Assembly (NCBI GenBank): GCA_035403355.1
Contig: DAONFA010000021.1
Coordinates: 23,044-41,745, forward strand
Direction of reading: 5' to 3'
DNA from: Candidatus Cloacimonas sp.
Lineage (GTDB): Bacteria; Cloacimonadota; Cloacimonadia; Cloacimonadales; Cloacimonadaceae
DNA: 18,702 bases
The position numbers and the translations under genes were made by a program. This document shows, piece by piece, positions 1 through 5,425 of the stretch (position 1 is its first letter; every line of letters begins with the position of its first letter). Under the pieces are notes generated by a model. It worked only from the letters and a program-made list of their open reading frames with translations. It was not told where the DNA came from and made no database searches.

Positions 1-101
1 CAGGTTCAATGCTGAATAACTCCTTTTTTAGTTTGAGGTCTATTAAACCCTGTGTGGTTTTTTTTCCAGACCTGAACAATATGTCAAGGTATTATTTCCG
101 T
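1..101. other. Non-coding left edge, 3' of the transposase
   Basis: This short AT-rich piece lies downstream of the transposase stop codon. It contains AAACC (45-49), a six-base gap, GGTTT (56-60) and a run of T. That could be a weak rho-independent terminator read on the plus strand, shielding the element from outside transcription. The octamer TAACTCCT (17-24) resembles an inverted partner of AGGAGCTA (1465-1472) beyond the other end of the transposase, with one mismatch, and may be the remnant or core of a terminal inverted repeat. No gene is visible and the boundary of the element may lie outside the window. Confidence 0.35.
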
Positions 102-1421
102 TCAGATCCCCCCATTTTTAAAGCAGGGTAGTATAAGTCGTTGAGATTCAACGCATTTCCATTTATATTTATTGATGTCGTCCCTTGTTACATAGCTAAA
201 ACAGTCGGATACTACATTAGTGATTCGATAATAAACGAAGTAGTATATATCTTTCCATAATTTCTTTGAGTAGATTAAGATGTTGGGGAAAGCGGCTGCC
301 AGTTTGTCTATGATTTCTCTTAAGGAATAGAGATAGCACATTGCCAAAAGTAAGATTTGATTCATATTTTGTAGTGCTGTATAAGTCATAAGCTGTATTT
401 GTTCCCAGCCATAATATTGTTTGATATGGCGGTGTACTTCTTCTATTTTCCAACGGAGAGGATACATATTGAGTACCTTTTCTACAATCTGCTTTTCGGT
501 AAGGTTCTGGTTAGGAAAATTGCACAGGAAATAAAAGAATCCTCCCTTTTTACCTTTGGGAACAACATAACGGGACAGAATCAACCAGGCATCGGTTGTT
601 TCAGGTTCCTTTTTAGGATACGGATCCAGGCGGATTTTAACCCTCTTTATACCGCTCTGAAATGTTTTATTTTTCCCCTTAACTTTAATGGTAAACTTTA
701 AATCAACCGCTTTAGCTACTTCCATAAAGTTCTTTTCTACTCCATTTACTATTAAATTCCTTTTGCCTTCCGAACGCACAATATAATCACAGCCATTATC
801 TTGAAAAAAGGAAAACATAGACCTGTTATCATAACCCCGATCCATTACAAATACACCTTGATTATTACTATGCAGAATGATTTCTTCCATTCGTTCCTGC
901 GTAACTTGAATAATACTATCCTGCTCAATTCCACTGGAGTACAAGTCAGAACTGAGCGGTTTGATCTGGTAACCTTCCTTTTCCGGATGACAGGCAACAA
1001 TGTTGATTAAATCGTATCCATTTTGATCAACCCTACCGGTACTTCCATCCCGCACTTTTTTCAGCCCTTCCATTTTCGTTGCCTTGGATTTGATGATATC
1101 ACTGTCATCTACAATAATAGCTGTATTGGAATCCAGACCTTTACACTGATTAGATAAGATCGCCTCTTGTATCTTTTTCGCTAAATTTTTTCTCTGTAAA
1201 TTATGATAAAAACGGTCACAGGTCTTCTTTAAGGAAATAGCTTCATTAAGCTTCTGAGCTATGCGGTTTATGATTACCGATTTACTTTTGAGAATGCCTA
1301 AACAAAGGGAACATACATTGTTAAATTCCGGCTTAGTGAGAAACGGTAATGACTGAAGCAACCAACAATAAAGTTTTTCTTGCAAGTTTTCTTGAACATT
1401 TTTTTGTAGTTCTGTAAACAT
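102..1421 (-). CDS. IS4-family DDE transposase, apparently intact
   Basis: This 439-residue protein would catalyse DNA cleavage and strand transfer for an insertion sequence. The DDE catalytic layout is visible: Asp105/Asp106 in a VDDSD context, Asp194 in MDRGYDN, and the IS4-type Y-(2)-R-(3)-E-(6)-K signature at Tyr320, Arg323, Glu327 and Lys334, which supplies the catalytic Glu. A beta-strand-rich insertion, usual in this family, lies between the second Asp and the Glu. Length is normal and there is no frameshift, so the gene could be active. The ATG at 1421 has an AAGGAG ribosome site 11 nt upstream, inside the arm of a leader hairpin described separately. It is co-oriented with hydG and follows it after about 550 bp. 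The exact IS subgroup is not assigned. Confidence 0.93.
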   Translation of the reverse strand: MFTELQKNVQENLQEKLYCWLLQSLPFLTKPEFNNVCSLCLGILKSKSVIINRIAQKLNEAISLKKTCDRFYHNLQRKNLAKKIQEAILSNQCKGLDSNTAIIVDDSDIIKSKATKMEGLKKVRDGSTGRVDQNGYDLINIVACHPEKEGYQIKPLSSDLYSSGIEQDSIIQVTQERMEEIILHSNNQGVFVMDRGYDNRSMFSFFQDNGCDYIVRSEGKRNLIVNGVEKNFMEVAKAVDLKFTIKVKGKNKTFQSGIKRVKIRLDPYPKKEPETTDAWLILSRYVVPKGKKGGFFYFLCNFPNQNLTEKQIVEKVLNMYPLRWKIEEVHRHIKQYYGWEQIQLMTYTALQNMNQILLLAMCYLYSLREIIDKLAAAFPNILIYSKKLWKDIYYFVYYRITNVVSDCFSYVTRDDINKYKWKCVESQRLILPCFKNGGI

Positions 1422-1425
1422 GACT

Positions 1426-1476
1426 GGGGTAACTCCTTATAGTTTAATTTTAATTCACTTGTTTAGGAGCTACCCC
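1426..1476 (-). promoter_or_regulatory. Leader hairpin covering the transposase ribosome-binding site
   Basis: GGGGTAACTCCT (1426-1437) and AGGAGCTACCCC (1465-1476) are inverted repeats. In the transcript running toward the transposase they form a 12-bp stem with one G-U pair and a 27-nt loop. The 3' arm contains the AGGAG ribosome site of the ATG at 1421, so the folded RNA should block initiation. IS10 and IS50 use this kind of structure to stop translation of transposase from read-through transcripts. The pairing is seen directly; the function is inferred. Confidence 0.6.
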
Positions 1477-1732
1477 TTTTGTCAAGGGTAAAAGTGACAA
1501 AATCATAATCTAAGTATTTAATTTATCATAAAGATATTGAAACTATTATACATAAAACATTCTAATACAAAGGATAAACCTATTTTCAGGGTTTTGCATA
1601 ATTGCATAACTGTTTGATATTTAAGCATTAACGACATAATGAATTGAATGTACATTTGGTTCAAAATAATGAAAAAATGGCTCAAATAATTTTGGGGGGA
1701 TCCGTGATTATTTCCGGCAAATTATATTTCTC

Positions 1733-1783
1733 GTGGATTTTGCGGATGCAAATCCACCGGCGTGTGAGGATTTATTGCACGCC
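1733..1783. repeat. Two adjacent hairpins downstream of hydG
   Basis: GTGGATTT (1733-1740) pairs with AAATCCAC (1750-1757) across a 9-nt loop. One base later GGCGTG (1759-1764) pairs with CACGCC (1778-1783) across 13 nt. Both stems are perfect. Neither is followed by a long T-run on either strand, so they are not typical intrinsic terminators. They may still stabilise or help end the hydG transcript, or be a dispersed intergenic repeat. Confidence 0.5.
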
Positions 1784-1849
1784 CATTAAGCAGCTTGGAT
1801 TCTCAGAAAACAGGTTAATTCTCTATCTTATCACCGGTTTCACTTTTCA

Positions 1850-1977
1850 CCTGTTAACCAGTTAACCTGTTAACCCGTTCACCCGTTAACCTGTTAACCC
1901 GTTAACCTGTTAACCCGTTCACCCGTTCACCCGTTAACCCGTTAACCTGTTCACCTGTTAACCCGTTAACCCGTTTT
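1850..1977. repeat. Tandem array of 16 octamers, consensus CCYGTTMA
   Basis: Sixteen consecutive 8-bp units run without interruption. Most read CCCGTTAA, CCTGTTAA or CCCGTTCA; one is CCAGTTAA and the last is CCCGTTTT. Each unit ending in TTAA makes a GTTAAC palindrome with the next, so short palindromes recur every 8 bp. The array ends on the first base of the hydG stop codon as read on the plus strand, so it forms the immediate 3' flank of that gene. There are no spacers, which excludes a CRISPR array. Confidence 0.9.
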
Positions 1978-3386
1978 CAATAATGCAAATCCCTAATTCC
2001 TTCTTTCATTTTAGCCAGATTTTCTTTAATAGAAGCATACATTTGGGGGTCTTCTATTTTTGCTACTTCTTTATCAATAAGTTCCAGTCCAACCTTTTTT
2101 GTGCGAGGGCTGGCATAGTCATAGAGGTATTCCGCAAAAGTTAATAAAGCATTAGGAGTACAAAAGCGTTTTACAAAGCCGGGGATGGCAAATTCCATAA
2201 AATGTTCGCCAGTTCTACCTGCCCGGTAACAGGAAGTGCAAAAAGAAGGTATATAGCCGCCTGTGGCTAATTCGTATATAACATCATCCAAAGAGCGTGT
2301 ATCACCTAAAACAAATTGGCTTTTGCGTTTGGATTCTTCATCTTTATGAGCATAGTCACCCACTCCGATACTGCTTCCAGCGTCAATTTGAGAAATACCA
2401 TAACGCATAACTTCATCTCTAACAGCAATTGGTTCTCTGGCTGTAAGTATCATTCCGGTGTAAGGAACGCTTAAACGAATTGCAGCTATTAAAAGTTTAA
2501 AGTCCTCATCTGAAACCTGATAGGGAGGGTGCATCGTAAAATCGGTTCCATTAGCCGGTTCAATACGAGGGAAAGATATAGTATGAGGTCCCACACCAAA
2601 GAGCGTTTCCAAATGAATGGTGTGATAGAGAAGCCCCATTACTTCAAAATGCCAATCGTAAAGTCCCATTAAAGCACCAATACCTAAATCATCAATTCCT
2701 GCCTGCATAGCTCTATCCAAACCATATAAACGCCACAGGAAATTGCTTTTTGGTCCCCTCGGGTGCAATTTTTTATATGCTTCTTCATTGTAGGTCTCCT
2801 GGAAAATTTGGTAAGTGCCAATTCCAACGGATTTAACAGTGCGGAAACCTTCAATATCTAAAGGAGCAGCATTAATATTTACGCGGCGGATTTCACCTTT
2901 GTTATGTTTTACATTATAAACTGTTTGCACTGTTTCAGCAATGTATTCAGGCGAATATTCAGGATGCTCTCCATAAACCATAATCAGCCGTTTATGTCCT
3001 TTATCTTCCAATGCTTCCGTTTCCGCAATCAATTCTTCCCTGCTTAAAGTGGCACGATTGCACTCTTTATTTGATATGCGAAAACCGCAATAAACACAAT
3101 CGTTGATACATTCGTTACCTACATAAAGAGGAGCAAAAAGGACAATTCTATTGCCGTATATGCGTTCTTTAAGGGTATGCGCTCCTTCCAGAATAAGTGC
3201 TTTCAGCTCAGGATTGGTAACATTAATTAAAGCGGCTGTCTCATCAGGATTAAGACGTTGTTTTGCCAGAGATTTATCAACAATATCTTTAATCCGAATG
3301 GCATCAGCGAAACGGTTCTGCTGTAAGTGTTCCATTATTTCAGCAGTGGGGATAAACGATTTAAGACCTTCAGTGTCAATCTTCAT
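1977..3386 (-). CDS. hydG: [FeFe]-hydrogenase maturase HydG (radical SAM tyrosine lyase)
   Basis: HydG is a cytoplasmic radical SAM enzyme. It cleaves tyrosine to p-cresol and supplies the CO and cyanide ligands of the hydrogenase H-cluster. The 469-residue protein has the radical SAM cluster motif CX3CX2C (Cys93, Cys97, Cys100) and the second, HydG-specific C-terminal motif CX2CX22C (Cys383, Cys386, Cys409), which distinguishes it from ThiH. I place the start at the ATG at 3386 because AAGGAG lies 6 nt upstream; a TTG six codons earlier (3404) is also in frame but less well placed. The start overlaps the end of the small regulator gene by 11 bp, which suggests translational coupling. HydE, HydF and the hydrogenase itself are not in the window, so they must be elsewhere if the pathway is complete. 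Confidence 0.96.
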   Translation of the reverse strand: MKIDTEGLKSFIPTAEIMEHLQQNRFADAIRIKDIVDKSLAKQRLNPDETAALINVTNPELKALILEGAHTLKERIYGNRIVLFAPLYVGNECINDCVYCGFRISNKECNRATLSREELIAETEALEDKGHKRLIMVYGEHPEYSPEYIAETVQTVYNVKHNKGEIRRVNINAAPLDIEGFRTVKSVGIGTYQIFQETYNEEAYKKLHPRGPKSNFLWRLYGLDRAMQAGIDDLGIGALMGLYDWHFEVMGLLYHTIHLETLFGVGPHTISFPRIEPANGTDFTMHPPYQVSDEDFKLLIAAIRLSVPYTGMILTAREPIAVRDEVMRYGISQIDAGSSIGVGDYAHKDEESKRKSQFVLGDTRSLDDVIYELATGGYIPSFCTSCYRAGRTGEHFMEFAIPGFVKRFCTPNALLTFAEYLYDYASPRTKKVGLELIDKEVAKIEDPQMYASIKENLAKMKEGIRDLHY

Positions 3387-3648
3387 TTTGTTCTCCTTCT
3401 TCAATCTTTAAAGTGGTAACTTTTACTTTCACGGATTTGATTTGACCCAACTTTCCGGAAAAAGCACCCATTTCTGCAACAGGAAGCTCTACAATCAAAA
3501 AGATTACAGCAATTCCCAAATCCCGCATTGGATAGCCAACGCGTAACAGAATATGCGGCGCATAGTTATGCAGTAATTCGTTAACAGGATGAAAAGCGCT
3601 TTCTCTGTCTTCCATCACTATGCTTAAAATATGGCGTTTCGGGTTCAT
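3376..3648 (-). CDS. TM1266-type iron-only hydrogenase system regulator
   Basis: This small protein (90 residues) matches the putative iron-only hydrogenase system regulator family typified by TM1266, an ACT-like ferredoxin fold related to NikR C-terminal domains. The core reads as an N-terminal beta strand after MNPKRH, a helix with a HPVNELLHNYAPHILLRVGYP-like stretch (its His, Asn and Arg visible), then two strands and a helix ending in KVKVTTLKI. I choose the ATG at 3648 because AGGA precedes it by 9 nt. A TTG/ATG-type upstream extension of 21 hydrophobic residues (to 3711) is not preceded by a ribosome site and would add a stretch foreign to the family. Neighbourhood with hydG is conserved in other anaerobes, including Thermotoga. 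The DNA target or ligand is unknown. Confidence 0.85.
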   Translation of the reverse strand: MNPKRHILSIVMEDRESAFHPVNELLHNYAPHILLRVGYPMRDLGIAVIFLIVELPVAEMGAFSGKLGQIKSVKVKVTTLKIEEGEQNED

Positions 3649-3755
3649 TATTACACTTCCTTTGGCGACAAGAAAACAAAGTAAAGCAAAGAGGAAAAGA
3701 GGTCTTTCCACCCTTGATGCCAGAACTTATCTCTCATCGCAGGTATTTTTAAAAC

Positions 3756-3783
3756 ATTATAATCTATAAAGGGTTTTTGGCAA
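3756..3783 (-). promoter_or_regulatory. Sigma-70-type promoter for the regulator-hydG operon
   Basis: On the minus strand TTGCCA (3783-3778) is followed after 16 nt by a perfect TATAAT (3761-3756). Transcription would begin near 3749, giving a leader of about 100 nt before the ATG at 3648. It is the best -10 box I saw in the window. The leader contains an imperfect GGAAAG / CTTTTCC stem and a pyrimidine-rich run before the AAAGGAAG ribosome site. Confidence 0.65.
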
Positions 3784-4162
3784 GGGAAAAATTGAAATGG
3801 GAGAGAAATAAAGAAGTTTAGAAGTTATGTAATGTTTTGCTTTGCAGCAGGATAGGTATGAATACCGCATATTTATGGGCAACCTGTAAATAATGATTAA
3901 ATTTATCCTGTGATAATGGAAAATTAACAGGAATATGATCTTACGAGGTAAGTGATTTCTTGATGCTTAAATATTAGCAGAAATTAAGCTGGCAACAGGT
4001 GCTTTACCCGAAAGTTCCTTAGTTCGTAAAATTATAAAAATAGTAGCTGTTACCTGAATGAAATTACAAGACGCAAACTATGCTCCTGTTATCATTTTAA
4101 TTTCTAAAATTATCCTGTGGTCTATGCCTGACTATCTGTTGCCTGCTCGGTTCTTGAATGTC

Positions 4163-4213
4163 CCTTTAACGATCCTTTAACAATACCTTAACTTTGTTAA
4201 GGAATCGTTAAAG
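4163..4213. repeat. Direct and inverted repeats, AT-rich, possible terminator
   Basis: Three 11-bp units stand in tandem: CCTTTAACGAT (4163-4173), CCTTTAACAAT (4174-4184) and the looser ACCTTAACTTT (4185-4195). They are followed by inverted copies. CCTTAAC (4186-4192) pairs with GTTAAGG (4196-4202) across a 3-nt loop, and CTTTAACGAT (4164-4173) pairs perfectly with ATCGTTAAAG (4204-4213). The middle unit bulges out. It lies about 330 bp past the last gene of the long operon. It could end that transcript, or be an operator-like site, but there is no T-run. Confidence 0.5.
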
Positions 4214-4342
4214 AAGGTTTAAAGAAGCATAAAAGATTCAACTTGGCAGGAAACAATGCTCAGCATCAGAATTGATTAAAATTGTGCAAATTGCAATTTA
4301 CATTTCTTGCAATAGACCTCAATTCTCCATTTTCAATTCCAT

Positions 4343-4532
4343 CTCTTTTTCTCTTTCCCTCTTTGTTAAATTAATCTCTTTTTCTCTTTCCCTCTTTATT
4401 AAATTATCCTCTTTTTCTCTTTCCCTCTTTGTTAAATTATCCTCTTTTTCTCTTTCCCTCTTTGTTAAATTAATCTCTTTCTCTCTTTCCCTCTTTGTTA
4501 AATTAATCTCTTTCTCTCTTTGTAAAATAAAT
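4343..4532. repeat. 33-bp minisatellite, pyrimidine-rich on the plus strand
   Basis: Five full 33-bp copies (4343, 4376, 4409, 4442, 4475) follow each other exactly, then a shortened copy of 25 bp (4508-4532). The unit is a pyrimidine tract of about 22 bases (CTCTTTTTCTCTTTCCCTCT...) followed by a short GTTAAATTAAT segment. Copies differ by one to three bases. On the transcribed strand this gives a purine-rich 3' untranslated repeat directly behind the TPR gene, ending 15 bp before its stop codon. Confidence 0.92.
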
Positions 4533-4546
4533 CTATCTTGCTGTCT

Positions 4547-5422
4547 CTATTCCGGATTGATACTATCCAGGCGTTCCTTCAAAAGAAAGAGGATAGGGGA
4601 GAAATGCAGGATATATTTTTTAGCTGTAGTTAGCACTTTTCTGGCTTTTTTATAGTCGTTTTTTTGCAGCAGGAGACGAATAAGATCTTCATAAACGGCA
4701 CTGATATAAGGATTTATTTCTTGTGCTTTCTGCAAAAGTTCAATTGCCCGGTCGGACATTCCAATATGGACAGCAGCATCAGCATAAACCAAAAGGTGGT
4801 CAGGGTTGCTTATTTCGTTAATTGATTCATATTCTACAAAGCTGTAATAGGATTTCAGCCAGATGCCTTTTTTCCCGTAAACCAGAGCAGAAAGAAGCAA
4901 TAACTGTCTATGTTTCCCGAATTTCTTTTCGGCAATTTGAATTGTTTCATAAGCCCGGTCGTAGTTTTGCAGACGCATATATTGCTCAACCAGTAGGAAA
5001 TAGATAAATGGATTGTCGTCCATCACATAAAGTATTTTGTGAATTGTATCAATGCTATCCTGATAAGAGCCCAAAAAAGCGTAAGCAAGAGCTATATTAT
5101 AAAGAATTTCCGGAGGCGGATCAGAAATCCGTTTATAGTAAGTATTGGCGATTCTATATTCTCCTAAGGAAAAATAGCAGGAACCAATTAAAAACAGCAA
5201 TTGCGGATTATCGGGAAGTAAGGAAATTGCTTTATGATAATAACTGAGTGCTTTTTCATAGAGCTGGTGCTCCAGATAGATATCTCCCAAATTTACCAGC
5301 AGAGGAAGATTATCGGGTTCTTCTTTTAATGCCTCCTGAAGCAAATAAACAGCTTGCAGCCAATTTGTTTTAGAAATGGCATTAGCTCTTTGAATAAGGT
5401 TATTTATATCTGTTAAGTTCAT
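4547..5422 (-). CDS. Tetratricopeptide repeat protein
   Basis: The 291-residue protein is built almost wholly of TPR helix pairs. I count about seven, with the typical small residue and Tyr/Ala-Leu spacing, for example around residues 40-75 (LGDIYLEHQLYEKALSYYHKA) and again near 205-235. TPRs are protein-protein interaction scaffolds. There is no signal peptide or membrane segment, and no catalytic domain, so the partner cannot be deduced. It is the last gene of the long operon. Its ATG lies 3 nt after the stop of the Tricorn-like gene with only a weak ribosome site, which implies translation coupled to that gene and perhaps a shared process. The name is certain only at domain level. Confidence 0.88.
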   Translation of the reverse strand: MNLTDINNLIQRANAISKTNWLQAVYLLQEALKEEPDNLPLLVNLGDIYLEHQLYEKALSYYHKAISLLPDNPQLLFLIGSCYFSLGEYRIANTYYKRISDPPPEILYNIALAYAFLGSYQDSIDTIHKILYVMDDNPFIYFLLVEQYMRLQNYDRAYETIQIAEKKFGKHRQLLLLSALVYGKKGIWLKSYYSFVEYESINEISNPDHLLVYADAAVHIGMSDRAIELLQKAQEINPYISAVYEDLIRLLLQKNDYKKARKVLTTAKKYILHFSPILFLLKERLDSINPE

Positions 5423-5425
5423 AAT

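Larger units (their letters stand above)
17..1476 (-). mobile_element. Insertion sequence of the IS4 family, ends uncertain
   Basis: One intact transposase with a short flank on each side gives a unit of about 1.46 kb, a normal size for the IS4 family. The proposed ends are only an estimate. They rest on TAACTCCT at 17-24 facing AGGAGCTA at 1465-1472, an inverted match with one mismatch. I could not find a longer terminal inverted repeat or a convincing target-site duplication, and the left end could lie before base 1. The element sits outside both operons and does not interrupt a recognisable gene. Confidence 0.4.
1422..1976. other. Intergenic region between transposase and hydG
   Basis: This 555-bp stretch has no credible gene. 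From left to right it holds the transposase leader hairpin, an A/T-rich segment (about 1490-1680), two adjacent hairpins (1733-1783) and the 8-bp tandem array that ends on the hydG stop codon. A short open frame on the plus strand (1644-1865) runs through the hairpins and the array and has no recognisable domain. No good sigma-70 promoter for the transposase was found: there is a TTGACA on the minus strand (1485 to 1480), but no acceptable -10 box at 16-18 nt. Confidence 0.6.
3712..4546. other. Intergenic region with repeats and a promoter
   Basis: This 835-bp gap separates the end of the ten-gene operon from the hydrogenase pair. It contains the promoter at 3756-3783, an AT-rich unremarkable stretch (about 3790-4150), a set of short direct and inverted repeats (4163-4213), and a 33-bp minisatellite (4343-4532). 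An open frame on the plus strand (4272-4655, TTG start) is only the minisatellite read in phase and runs over the end of the TPR gene. No RNA gene was recognised. No classical hairpin plus T-run terminator was found for the upstream operon. Confidence 0.6.

Noticed and set aside
45..65. Plus-strand intrinsic terminator beside the transposase
   Set aside because: The stem is only 5 bp of mostly A-T pairs, so I mention it in the edge region but do not call it as a feature.
1480..1485. TTGACA on the minus strand as the transposase -35 box
   Set aside because: No acceptable -10 box lies at 16-18 nt; TAAAAT occurs only after 27 nt.
1644..1865. 73-codon plus-strand frame
   Set aside because: It runs through two hairpins and into the octamer array, has no ribosome site worth noting and no domain.
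1850..1977. CRISPR array
   Set aside because: Units are only 8 bp, directly joined, with no spacers and no cas genes nearby.
3387..3404. TTG start for HydG, six codons earlier
   Set aside because: AAGGAG is 6 nt before the ATG at 3386 and lies inside the extra codons, so the ATG is the better start.
3649..3711. Longer start for the hydrogenase regulator (21 extra residues)
   Set aside because: No ribosome site precedes it, while AGGA lies properly before the ATG at 3648, and the added residues do not fit the small regulator family.
4272..4655. 127-codon plus-strand frame encoding repeats of FSLSLFVKLIS
   Set aside because: It is the 33-bp minisatellite read in phase (33 is a multiple of 3), begins at TTG and overlaps the end of the TPR gene in the opposite direction.
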